A DNA stretch of 64,000 bases from Odontesthes bonariensis. Taxonomy: Eukaryota; Chordata; Actinopteri; Atheriniformes; Atherinopsidae. This document shows, piece by piece, positions 33,201 to 46,857 of the stretch. Under the pieces are notes generated by a model. It searched no databases and was not told the DNA's origin. It saw only the letters and a program-made list of their open reading frames with translations. The position numbers and the translations under genes were made by a program. Every line of letters begins with the position of its first letter. Within the stretch, counting starts at the first letter, position 1. The DNA lies in NCBI RefSeq assembly GCF_027942865.1, contig NC_134526.1, positions 22,239,784-22,303,783 on the forward strand, read 5' to 3'.

Positions 33201-36200
33201 GCAATCTAATGTTTGTTTGAGTGAGCTTTTAAGTGAAGTGAAGATGTTGGCATATGGGCCTGATGTCAACTAGAAACAATGAATAATAGATGGTAACAGG
33301 TAGCTGGGCTGCCCTCTGCTCACTTAACCCAACTTCCTTATGACAGAGGTTTGCCAGGTTAAGGTTAAGCTGAAGTTAAAGGAAATGTAGTGTACAATTA
33401 TTTGGATGTCACCGAGGACGTTAATCGTTAATTCCAGCAAACACTTTTTAGATTAAACAGTATTAAAATACCAGACCTGCACGTTTATAGCTCTTATTAG
33501 ATGCTCCTGTCCCCCCCTCATTAGAGTTGTGTTTAAATAAGCATCGTTCCAAAGAGGACTCGTATCAGAATTTCTTATGGTTTCATTAGAAGCAATTATG
33601 ACACTATCCAAACAAACACTATAGGGCATCTACAAACCAGAAAAACAATATTCTTTAGCAAGGAGTTGGATCAAAGGTGTTATAAAGAGGCTTCAGTGCA
33701 ATAATAAGGAAAGACGAATCATAAAAGAATAGATTAGCTGTCATATTAAAAACATTCCTCCCTGTTTGGAGGAAAGAAAGTAGGATCAGTAACGATCAGC
33801 AGTGAGTCACATGGATCAATGTAATACAATATCTAATTTAGTGAACACACAGGGGAGAAAAGAATTAAGGTACAACTGTAAACAGCAAATAATTTAATAC
33901 AAAATTGTGGCAGTTGAATTTACTGTAAACTGAGTAGTTTACAAAAAAAACCCATTTTATTATGTATGAAGATAAACACCTATCAAGAGATTGTGAAATG
34001 TTTTATTCTTTTCTGTAGGCTATAAGTAAACATTTTAACACCACAACATTAGCTTAATAGCTTGCTTGATTAGCTTAAAACATACTCTGGAAAGTTCCGC
34101 TACAGTCACATGGTCTTTTCACATTTGCAGTATTAAGGTAATCAGTTATAATTTCTGCAGCTAAAATTATTTAAATAGAAATAAAATTTTGAAGAAGTAA
34201 TGACTACAAATTTAAGTTATAAATAGTTAGCTTGTTGCTAGCTAGATACTGGTTTGTTGATTAATAAGGACAGAAGAGATGCAGAGCTTGTGGCAACTAA
34301 ACACATCACACACATTCTCTGTTTGATTACAATGAATTGAATTCAAATTGGCTTGAATTGGACTTTATTATTTAAGTGCCTTGAGATGACATTTGTTGCA
34401 TTTGGCGCTATATAAATAAAAATGAATTGAATTGAATTGAATCACAGAAGTTGAATATATCTCATTATACCATCATATACCATTAATGCTGATAAAGGCC
34501 TAAACTGGTGTGACTTCATAATATTCTCCAACAAGGGTCTTTGAGCAGGAAATACAAGAGATATAAAGCTAAGTGTATTAAAGCAATATACAAGTGTCCA
34601 CAATAATCAGCTGTTGTTAACGGAAGAGTCCTGCCTCCATATCTGTGTGCACAAGCTAGCAACAGAAAAAAGCCACTTTACAATCATTCTAGTTCTACGT
34701 GTGCTTGGCAGATTATTACATCGTGTTGAATTTTACTGTGTGGGTGTGTCGAGGTTAGATTAGACTTTAATATTGACATCATGGAATAATGAAAACAGAG
34801 TCTGATTATATCAAATTGTACATTTGTCCTCAAGGTGATGTCCTGATTCAGATTTCAGAGAGCCAACAAAGACTCACCTTGGAGATGGAGGACGTGGTTA
34901 GTTACATCAACATGGCTCCAGCTATCACAGCTTTTGACAAGAATAAAACCCACATGGGCAGAGTTTTCTTGTCTGTTTACAGCAATATGACTTTGTGTGT
35001 TTTCTTTAAGTTTCGCCAGTTCAGTCTGGAGGTTCTACAGCAGATGGACAACAACATTCGACTGGACAGAGATTACATATCAGTGAGTGAGAGTCAAGCA
35101 GGGGCACAACAAGTTCACAAATGACGCACAAAATGACAGGCTGTTTTGTGGTTGAATAATAGGATAACAACTACAGAAAACAATATGAATTGAAAAGAAT
35201 CTACAAACAGGTGGTATGGCACTGGATTTTGTGATGTAGCTTACTTACATATTTGACAAAAGTAATTTAAACTAAATAATCCAGTTTACCGGTTTGCTTG
35301 TTTTCATCCAAAGTATTGCCTGGATGGGGATGGCTTTCCCAGATCTAATATTAATTCTCCCACAGGGCAGTAAGATACGGTACGAGAGGGAGATCCATAA
35401 CCATGCACCCTCTCTGGAGAGACAGTTTAGGGGAGGAATCGGCCAGGTTGGTATTTCATTTTTGTCTTCAACTCCTGCGCCCTGGAGGTTAAATTCATCA
35501 GCATATTTGAATATTTACCATATGTCCTTATAGAGTAAGCTTTATATATGTTCTTTCAATGATGTGTATCCTCAGGATTATAGTGAGTATATGCAATTCC
35601 TGAGGGAAAGCAATGGTGAGGCTTTGAAAGAGGAAGAGAGACGATACCGTTTCCTGGCTGAGAAACACTGTGGCCTGATACAGTCCATCGCCCAGCTCAT
35701 GAATAAGGTTTGTATCTTACTTCAAATAGCATTTGAAAATTGGATATCCTATCACTTACTTTGGTTTATTGGCTCCAAGTGCCACATGGATGAGGGTTGT
35801 CAAACAAGCCGTTACAAGGAATGAATGTCAGAAAGACAATGAGCACACTTTATTGCTCCCTGCGGGTATATTCTCCTTTTTTTACAACCAAAGGTCAATC
35901 CAAACGCGGCAGTTTGTAAGTTTCTGTAACAGGACTGTTTCACCATGAACAGGTTGCATGGTTGGACTCTGGACTTATGACACTGCTGCACTTTTGGAAT
36001 TACAACCTCGATCATTTGCTGATCTCATGAACTAACATTTTTACTCACAATCGAACATATAAAACATACCAAATGTTAAAAGTGAGACATTTGTTATTTC
36101 ATGAAAAATACAAGCTTTTCTTGAATTAAATGGCAGCAACATGTAGTTGGGACAGGGCCATGCTTACCACTGTGTAGCATCTGGGAACCGAATGTTGTTC

Positions 36201-39200
36201 CATTCTTGTCTGATAGAGGATTCTAGCTGTGCAACAGTCGTGGATCTTTGTCTTATTTTCTGTTTCATGATGTGCCAAATGTTTTCACTTGGTGAGAGAG
36301 GTCTGGACTCTTCTACAGCTAATCCTCGCTGTTGTAATAGATGCAGTATGCGGTTTAGCACTGTCCTGTTTAACTATGCAAGGCCATCCCTGTAAAAGAC
36401 ATTGTCAGGATGCAAGCATATGTTCCTCTAAAACCTATATATACCTTTCAGCACTGACGGTGCCTTTCCAGATGTGCAAGTTTCCAGTTCCATAGATGCT
36501 AATATACCCCCCATACAATCAGAAATGCAGGCTTTTGAACTGAGTGCTAATAACAAACCAGATGGCCCGAACTCTTCTTTAGTCCAAAGGACACAATGTC
36601 CATAATTTCCAAAAGGAATCTCAGAAATATCAACTCGTAAGACCCCAAACCAGTTTTCCATTTAGCCTTTTTCCATTTTAAATAAGCTTTGGCCCAGAGA
36701 AGATGGTGGTGCTTCTGGATCCTGTTCAAATATATGGCTTATTCTCAGCATGATAGATTTTTAACCTGCATTTGTGGATGGCTCTGTGAGCTTTGTTCAC
36801 TGACAGCCATTTCTGGAACTGTTCCCTGCCACATGCACTGATTTCCATGACAGGCCACGTGCATCCAGTATTGATTTTCATTTGTCACTTGTGAACTAAT
36901 ATGCCTCAAAATTCTCCGACTTTTTTCATATCATTTTTCTGTAGATGATGAAATATTCAAAGTCTTCGCAATATTATATTGAGAAATATTACGTAGAGAA
37001 CCATTACTTCGATGTCACTCCATGATTTGCCGATGTGTTTTTTTTTATGCTGATTGCTGAACCTCCGCCCAGTTTGACTTCAAAGAGACTCCGCTTCCCT
37101 AAGGTGCTCTTTTTATACCCTAACATGTTACTGACCTGTTGCCAAATAATAGAATTAGTTCAAACATGTTCCTCCAGCTGTTGTATCTTTTTTAGTACCA
37201 TTCATTTTCCAGCCTTTTGTTGCTGCCATCAAATTCAAACGTCTGTCTTTTTAACATTTGTAAGTTTGCTAGATTTTATTTTGAATATGAATTGGTTTAT
37301 GGGATTTGCACATCATTTCATTTTGTTTTTACTTACACCTTTCAGTGTCCAAACCTTTTTGAAATTGAGGTGGTAAATGTTTTATGATGGCTAATAGGTT
37401 TTGTGTTGCAAATCCAACCAAGCCCTTACACTTAAACTACAGATCACTCTGACAAATATTGCACTTTTTCACAGTTAAAAAGCCCTTTGAAACTGCACTG
37501 CTGGTTTAGGTCTATAGTGATTGAAATGAGTTTTTGTTTGTTCGAGGTGGCCTTTGATCCTTGATAAGCCTGAGCTTGTATGAAAAGGCTCATTCCAGTG
37601 AATTAGACCTCCTCTCGTCTGATGCTGCCCTCATGTGACGACAGGGGCGCAGTACACAGTACAGCTGCTGTGCCTCCTGAATCGTCCCTGTAGAATGGAG
37701 ACTATAATTTTCTTTGATCTAAATAATCCATGTATGAATGCTCAAATTCAAAGCCAGTTTAACAGACGTCTAAGTTATATCAAAAGTGAACATATGACGC
37801 TTAAAAGTGGCTTCATCAGTGTTTCTGACTATGACAAATTTGTAAGAAAGCCGAAAGTAAGTGACTTCCATTTAATCATTTATAAAGAGCTCCCTTTTTG
37901 CTCTTACAGAGGGCGAAAATACCCTTTTTGTGTAGTGTTGTGCATTCATGTAGTTTTCATGTGGTGTTGCGTTGTGTGTTGCAGACAGGAGGAAGTCTCC
38001 AGCAGAGAGTTAATGCCTGGACAAAAGAGATCAGTGCCACCCGACAACCTGAGCTCAGACAGCCGGCTTCTCAGGGAAACACAGTGAGTTCAAACGAGTG
38101 TCAGTGACTCACACAGCAACAAGTTTCAAAGATTAATTTTTCATGCAGGGCAGGAGCCAACTTGCATATGAATCTTCCAAAACATCAGAAATGTGCCTTG
38201 CTGTGCAGCAAAATCCTGTCTTTGGGGAGTGAACGGATTGAATCTTTTTTAATAACCTTAGTCTTAAAGCTCCCAAGTACAGCGGAATGTATGAACTGAG
38301 CGCTCGATAGGAAAACCCACGGTGATATAATTGGGTGTAATCTGAACTGAGATAGGTTCAAAGGAAACCAGTACATTACTTGGTTGATAATTTAGTTACA
38401 AGAGTGCCCTCTAATGGTTGGTCTCTGATTTAATTTGAGACCCATCAAAAACGAATTGCACCTCAAACTTGAGGTACAATATGGTTAGAGAGCTTTAAAG
38501 GAGGATTTAAGCTATCGCTGTAGAAAGCAGAAACACATATAACTGCGATAAGCTCACTTTATCTGAACCTTCTGCCATTTGTGTGGCCTAAATGCTAACA
38601 GTACTGTCTTTTGGGAGGATAATTCTAAATCTGAAACCATAGCATACTAAACATGACAGTTGAAATTACTGTTTACATAAACAACAAAGGCACCCTGAGA
38701 TACATCCCACCGTCTGTTCTCCATGTGAGGGGTGACATGCCAATGAACTGCACAGATCCCACATCCCTTCGTAATAACAATCAGAGGATTAACATGGATT
38801 CAGTGTTTGCTTTGCTCTGACGTGGGATTTATCCTTGCATACAACAGAGCAGAAGCAATGAGCCACTTTATGCAGATATATGAGGCACAGTCACCCATGA
38901 TATGCCTACAGTTATGTGGCCCGTCGTCACTCAATTTCAAGGTTTTACATTTCAGGACATGATAAATAAAAAAAGGAAAAAAAAATCATCTGATCGTTAC
39001 CGGGTCTTAAAATGAGGTAAATACAACCTCAGATGAACAAGACCCTATTACTATTAATCTAACAGAAAACAAAGCCACGATGCAGAAGTAGGGTGGGAAA
39101 AAAGCGAGTACGCTCATGATTTGATTCAGTGGCTTGTAGAACCACCTTCAGGAGCAATAACGGGAAGTAATGGTTTTCTATGTGATGTTATCAGTCTCTC

Positions 39201-42200
39201 ACATTGTTGTGGAGGAATTTTGGCCCACTCTTCTCTTCTTTACTGCGGCGCTTCAGTTCTCCGAGGTTTGCAGGTGTTAATTCATGCACAGCTCTCTTCA
39301 GGTCCCACCACAGCGTTTCAGTCAGGTTGATTTCTGGACTTTGACTGGACCAGTGCAACACTTTGATTCCTATCTTTTTCAGACATTCTGTTGTAGATTT
39401 TCTGCTGTGTTTGGGATCATTGTCCTGGTGATGACCCACTTTCAACCATGCTTTAGCTGTCAGACAGATGGCCTCACATTTGACATTTGACTGTGATATC
39501 CAGAGGAGTTGATGGTGGACTCAATGACTGCAGTGTGTCCTGGTCCTGTGGCTGCAGAACAAGCCCAGATCATCAGCCCTCCACCTCCGTGCTTGACAGT
39601 TGGTATGAGGTGTTTGTGCTGATATTCTGTGTTTGGCTTTCTCCAAACATAGAGCTGTGCATTATGATCAAATATCTCCACTTTGGTCTGGTCTGTCCAA
39701 AGGACATTGTCCCTGAAGTATGTGACTTTACAATCCAAAGACAACCTGCAATGTTCGTTTTAGAGATAAGAGGCTTTCTCTTGGCAGCCCTTCCAAACAA
39801 GTGTGACTTGTTCAGTCTTTTTCTAGTTAAACTTTGTCATAAACTTAAACTATAGAGGGAATCTCTTGTTTTTTTTTTCCTTCCAGTTTTTGTACAGTCT
39901 GACCATGGAGGGCACTTGCTGGGACGTCCACTCCTGGGATGATCGTCAGCTGTCTTAAATGTTTTCCACTTGCGAATAATCTTCAACTCTGTAGAATGAT
40001 GGACTCCAAATAGTTTGGAAATGTCCTCATAACCTTTCTCATTTTGATGGGCAGCAACAGTTGCTTCTCTAAGATCACTGCTGATGTCTTTCCTCCTTGG
40101 CATTGTGTTAGCACACAGCTGGATGCTGGCGGCTATTTACCTCATTTTAAAAGACTTTACAAAGCTTTGCACAAAGCCAGGCTCGCTACTTTGTTCTTGT
40201 TTGCTGTGTTTATGCAAAGCGAAGCTAAATGGCAGCTAAATGTAGAGCGGAATCAAATCAAAATAGGGTAATACTCCTTTTAGTAGCTAATTCTTGAGTG
40301 GCTGCGTTACACTGCAAACTAGCCAGTGCTGCTCTCATGAATAAACCGGCTTCACAAACGATAGTTTTAACGACTGCGAATGCGGTTTGTGGCTGAAAAT
40401 ACCTTCAACTTTGACGGTTTCAATGACTGATCGAATCCTGCTTGTTTTTCTGTTAGTTAAGCTCAAGCTCAACTTTGCCAGTCGTTCTTGCTGTGGTTCA
40501 CGTGAGCATTTCATTGATAACTGTCTGGACCTGTGCATCTGCAGATGGGAACGCAGGAGATGGAACTCAGAAGGAGCCTTGAGGAGCAGTCCCTTGGCAA
40601 CGCACCATCGAGGGGTGAGTGGTTCGTGCAAACCGATCACCTCACTGGCAGCATGCTTGGGCAGCAGAAAAACTTTTAAAAGAGCAGGTGTTTAAGCTCT
40701 CCAACTGCATTTGAATTATTTTTATTAGTATAGTTCTATTTCAAAATCAATACGTTCCAGTCACGTTCATTTCCGCCTGTGAATTATTTACAGTCCATTA
40801 TGGCTCTATCAGAGTTCATTTTGCCAGCACTATATCAGAGGGTTTTGCTAATACTTTCAGCCTTTAATTTCTGATTCCCTCCATCTTGTTAATTTTGCAA
40901 ATCATGCGCTTTATCACGTCCTCATCCGTGCTTCTCCCGCCGACAGCCGGTCTAATCATTTGGCTCGCTTATCTCGAGTAAAAAATAGACCCAGCAATGG
41001 CATATCGACAAAAGACTATAAGCATTCACCATAGCATTAAAAAGTCCTCCTCATTTTATTGAACTTATTTTTTTTTTTTCCCTGACGGGTTGCAAACGGC
41101 TGATTTGTTTACTGCAGAGGCCTAACTGGGGTGGAGAGAAAACAGTAGCCCCTTGTTGTGTATAATCAAAAGAGCCGCGTCCCCTGCTGCTGAAATAGAA
41201 AAATTAAGTCTAATTTTTAGCAGCCTGCTCCGAGTTGTGCTTGCCAGGATTATAATGAGTAATAACGAATAATAATTTAATCAGGCTGATTACAAAATAA
41301 ATAGAAAATAAATTCTAGCCATTGAATTGATAATCTATCAGCAAACTTGTGCTCTAACAAACTGTTCTCGCTGTGCTTGTGTGTTTCATTCGTTGGGCTT
41401 CCAGCCCCGTCTCCGCAGGGCAGCGTTTACCGTGTCTCAGCCGACTCAGGGGGAGGTGGAGGTGGAAGAAGAGCCATGAGGGCCAGGGTGGCGCACCAGC
41501 CTGCTGGCTCCAACCCCACCTTACTGCCCTTCCCCAAGGGACAGATAATCACTGTGCTGGTCCAACAGCCCAAGAAGGGCTGGCTGTACGGACAAACAGA
41601 CAACGGCTCACGGTTAGAAAAGCGGAGCTGTGACTGTGCGTGTGCCTGGATCTGTGAGCATCCGTCTTTCCGTGGATTGCTCACATTTCTGATGTGATAC
41701 AGTCATGAAAAAAGTACACCCTCCTTCAATTCTAACACTTATGTATAAGGGGGTAACAAAAAAAAATCATCTGGTCCTGAGCAGTAAAACCTCAGATGAA
41801 CAATAACAGTCGACATATTACACTGTGCCATTATTTATTCAACAAAAACTCAACCAAAACTCAGGAGCAGTGTGGAAAAACTAAGCACATATCAGGATTC
41901 AACAGCTTCTAGAACCACCAGTAGCAGTTAAAACTTAAATGTAATAATTCACACATCATCGTGGAGGAATTCTGCCCCACTCTTCTTTACAACGTCGCTT
42001 CATTTGTTTTAGGTTTAACAAGGCATTTGTTATTGCACGGCTCTTTTAAGGTCATTGCAGTCAGGTTGAGGTCTGAACTTTGACTGGACCAAAGCAACAC
42101 TTTGATTCCTCCTTTTCCAGACATTCTGTTGTAGAGTTGCTGCTGCGTTCGGGATCATTGTCCAGTTGATGCCCCGGTTTCAGCCGAGCTTTATCTGTCA

Positions 42201-45200
42201 CACAAACAGCCTCACATTTGACTCTAGAATTGTTTTGGTATACAGAGTTTATGGTCAACTCCTGTGGCTGCAAAACAAGCCCAAATCCTGCCCAAAGAGC
42301 ATTGTCCCAGAAGTCTTTTGCATTTCCCTATAATTCCTTGAAGCATTGCACAGTCTGACGTGGAGTGAACTTGTTGGGATGTACACAAGGACGTTTTTGG
42401 GGAACTCCTGGGATGATTTTCAGCTTGTGAATAAGCTTTCTTGCTGTAACATGATGGAATCCAAATAGTTTAGAAATCAAAAATTGCTGGTATAAAGTCA
42501 TTGCTGATGTCTTTCCTCCGTAGCATTGTTCAACACTGGCAACACTGATACTTACTCTCTTTATTCCTATGAACACAGTAAGGGTGTACTTAGTTTTTCA
42601 TGTCATGAATAATGACACAGTATGAAAAACACAGTGTAATATGTCATGTATTGTTATTTATCTGAGGCTGTGTGTGTTTAGTTTTAAGAACTGGGAAAGA
42701 CCAGATGATTTTATTATCTTGTTCAACAGATTAAACTTTATCATTTAAGCTTCACATTTAAGTTTTCACAAGACTGTTTGGAAATGATATTGATGTTTAT
42801 ACTACGGTCTTATTCTGAGCTCAACATACAGTATCTTTGCACGAGTTACAAACATCCTCTCATTAGATGCTCCACTCTGGATTGTTCGGATTTGATGAAA
42901 ATCAGAGGACATCTTTTTTTCGACTTGTAGAAGCAAGTGCGTTGGTAGAAAATGCCGATAGATTTATAGAACAACAAGCTTTGTGAAATGACAAATTTCA
43001 TTCACCTCTTTCCTGACCAGCCACCCAGTGCGAGAACTCTCTTTCTGAACGTGTTTTTTGTGACATTAACACGAACCCACTGCTCTCATCTTTACTTTTT
43101 TGTCTCCGTTGTTTTCAGTAAGGGATGGTTTCCATCTACCTTTGTGGAACCGGTAGATGATCCTCCGACCTCAGCCAGCTCCAGGTAATCATCCAATCAA
43201 ATGCATTATCTCAGAATGGTTGACAGGTCCTCTACATCTGGAGTAAAAAACATAATAAATGCCATACTTGTGTAGATGAAGAGAGAAATCAAAGGCTAGA
43301 CTCACTGCCTAATATTTTTTAGAAATGGTACAGAATATATTGTGCAGCCTCCCAAAGACTGACCCTATTGTTTTCGGGCTAATAGTTTTAAAAGAGGGTC
43401 AGCATGAAACTCCAACCGGGAATGATAAGATGAGCTACTTAAGGTATTTGGGTGACCCATCGCTCTGAGGGAAAACCACAGAGGGCTGTTAAACTGAAAC
43501 TTTCTCACTGTGGACATGAGCACTGCAAAATGTCTACGATAGAATGTACTCTAATGCAGTGATGGTATGGACAGACTGGTGACGTGTTAAAGAACAGACC
43601 AGAACCCTTGAACCCCACAGTGGCTCTGTCGCTGGCATGATTCGAGTTAATGTTTTTCTTCAAAGGAAGAGGTCGTATCGATGCAAAGCCGCTCCGAGAG
43701 TTAAAAAGGCCAAATTAGGGAGCATCTTTTGAAAGAGTTAATTTCCATCTCTCCAATAGACTTCCAGAGATGTTCATTTGTCACCCAAGTGAACTTAATA
43801 TGAAATATAAATGGTTCAAAAGTCAAACTTGCTGAATTTTGATTGCAATATGTTTTATTTTTGTGATTAAAAGACACAAAAATGAAATATCCTTCAAGCG
43901 TTACAGGGGAAGGATTTCACTTTAACAACAAGTAAAACATATGGGCTGGATTTTCTTGTGCAATTTTCAGGAACTCCACTCTCCGAGGCAGCAGCAGCAC
44001 GGGCAACCTGCTGGACCAGCCGAGACTCAGCAGCCACAACAAAGACCCACCCGCTCCACCGCCACCTCCGCCTTCATCTTCGAGTAAACAGACGGAGAAC
44101 AGGCCAGCAGCGCAGACCGCTGACAGAAGGCCGATGTCTTCTTCACAGAACAAGGTATGACTGTCAGCGACTCACATAAGCCTCTTTGGTCCTACAGGTT
44201 TGCCTTAACGTTGTTAGAGTCCTCAGCAGGACTCTGAAATATTAGCAACCAAACTGGGCTGTGTTTGTGGTTCTATTCTTGTTTTTTTCAGGATATATTA
44301 TAGGACAAAACTGAAAATGTCTGTGATCAGACAGGCTCCCTCTGTGGAAGCAAATAGGATAGAATCTATAGGATTCACAAAACAAAAAAATACTTAATTC
44401 TATGCTATATTTTAGCCTGCGCTGAATAATCCATTCATGTATGTTTATGTAATTCACATTGTGTAATTATCCTCTTAATCTGCATGAAATTAAATTGTGT
44501 TACAACTGCCTGCAGCCCCTTTCATCAAACACGTTGAATTGGTCGAAACCAAAAAAGTTTCGAAAGTTGGCACCCAGAAGTGTTGTTAATGTTAAATGTT
44601 TGACTTATCTCCAGGGCCCCACTGAATATATTACCCATGAATAAGTCCATGGATAATTAGCTTCTCTTCAAAAGTGGTTTTGGTTCATTTTGGCTTATTT
44701 GGATGCTATTTCTACACGTTCCTCTGACGTCTTTAAACCTGCAGCTGGCTCCAGAGAAGATAAGCCTGAAAACTAAAAGCTCTGCCTCTCATGCTGGTCC
44801 TGGAAAATACTGCGCCATGGGAGAAATGTGTCGTTGGGTTGATAACATAAGACTAAGCTTGGCTATCAAAGGTTTTGTACAACCCTATTTATTAACCCTG
44901 TTAACCCTGTTAATAAATATGGAATTAATCCATCCGTCCGTCTATTATCGTATGCTTATCCGAGATGGGGTCACGCAGGCAATAGGTCCAGGAGAAAACC
45001 CAGACATCCCTCTCCCCAGCAATGATGGAATCAATGAATGGAATTAATCATTTTTAAAAAAAACAACTGCCTCTGTTTAGCAAAGCTTGTATGGTCATTC
45101 GTTTCCTGATGTTTCATAGGTGAATAGGGCTGAGTGTCATCTGCATAACAATAGAAATCCCTCTCATGTTTGCTGTGGATATGGCCCACAGGACGCATCT

Positions 45201-46781
45201 ATCAATGGAAGAGAAATGGTCCCAGTGAAGAACACCGAAGGAACATTATTTACATGAACAAATCTGGATTTAATTAGATAAATTTTGTTTTTTTTAACCC
45301 GTCTGATGATGTGTTCAGTTCTTTATTATATGTTTAAGACAGCTTTTCAAGGATTTTGGAGATAAAAGGAAGGTTAGACGTGAGTATGCAACTGGCTAGA
45401 AGATTAGAAGCAATGACAGTAATGTTACAATAAAAATGGAGAAGGGTGTGAAACAGTTCCAGTGAAATACATTTCATACAGATGTTTGCGCATCTGTCCA
45501 GCAGGGGCACTGCGGCAAGGTGCTGTTCTCAATGACACCACACCCCTCTTTCTGGTGGATGCAGGGGGGGAGCTCCAGCTGCTGACGTCAGTGAGGAGGT
45601 TGTGTGCACGTGTGTGTGTGGGTGTGAGATTCTTTTTGTGTGTGTTGGAGATAAATAAATTCAACACTTCTCTGAAGTTCTTGGATTTTTGTAGCTCTAG
45701 TCCTTTTTTGTTGTTCTGTTGCTATTTACTCACATCAGGAAGTGGTTTGAGCTTTTCTCTCCTCTGACTCAATGCAGTCATTGTGTGACGAGACGGCTAT
45801 AACCATCATGAACTTTGAAATATACTGTACTCTGCAAAAGTCACCATCAACCCCTCATTTCTTTATATGTGGCAAAGAAAATGTGGAAATAAGTGCAGCA
45901 GTTTATTCAGACGTGCACACATAACTGAAAGTATGATATTCAAGGGAAATACAGACTTTTATCATTCTAAAGAGCTTTAAAGTATGGTCTGAGCTCCTTG
46001 ATTCTTCAACACAGCCTAAACCTTCTTTGATAAGCTTTCCTGCCATTTATTTAAGTGGTCTTCAGGAATAGTTCTCCGGGCTTCTTGAAGGACATTCCAA
46101 TAGCTCTTTTTTGGAATCACCTCGCTGGTGCAAAAATATTATCTTATGTCTGTCAATCTGTGTCATCTTTGACGTTTTTTTGTAGATGTAACTAAGAAAT
46201 GGGAACACAATGTTCGTCTTTGTGACAGGCTGCTTTTTTATAAAGTCCATAGATGCCATTTAAAATGGATTCTTAACTGTTTTGCTTGTTATGTGTAGGC
46301 ACAACACTGGTTCATCCTCTGAGTTTGGGTATCTTTTTATGTTTGAATTATTCATAGGTCAGTGTTCAGTGGCTTAACACTTTCGTCTCAAAATGGTCAG
46401 TTACAAGGACTGGACTGAAACCAGCTGGAAAAGCAGACTTTGAAAGACCTTCAGAAAGTCCATTAGAGCCCATTAAAAGATTAGAAGAAAGTCTGGCTCC
46501 TTGAAGGAGAATTTATTGAAATGAGGGGTAGGCCGAGACATTTGCGCAGTACTTTGTATCATAAAATAATCTACTTTGGAGTAAATTACATAGGTTGAGC
46601 AATGAAGTCTTAAATGTCTTTATTATAAAAAAAATGGTCTCACTCTTTTGACAAATGTTCATTTTAACTTGTGATATTCATACACTTTCTGAGATGTCTC
46701 TGCATGGTCTCATCTCTTTCTCCGTTTTTCATCTCTACTGCAAACATGTGATTTGTGTCAACGGGACACAGAGTAATGGGT

Positions 46782-46857
<76 letters not shown>

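Noticed and set aside
39191..40103. Tc1 transposase as an intact gene
   Set aside because: The frame is broken at least twice, so it is a pseudogene.
45597..45650. GTGTGTG-rich stretch as a CRISPR-like or regulatory array
   Set aside because: Simple interrupted dinucleotide repeat without spacers; the genome is eukaryotic.
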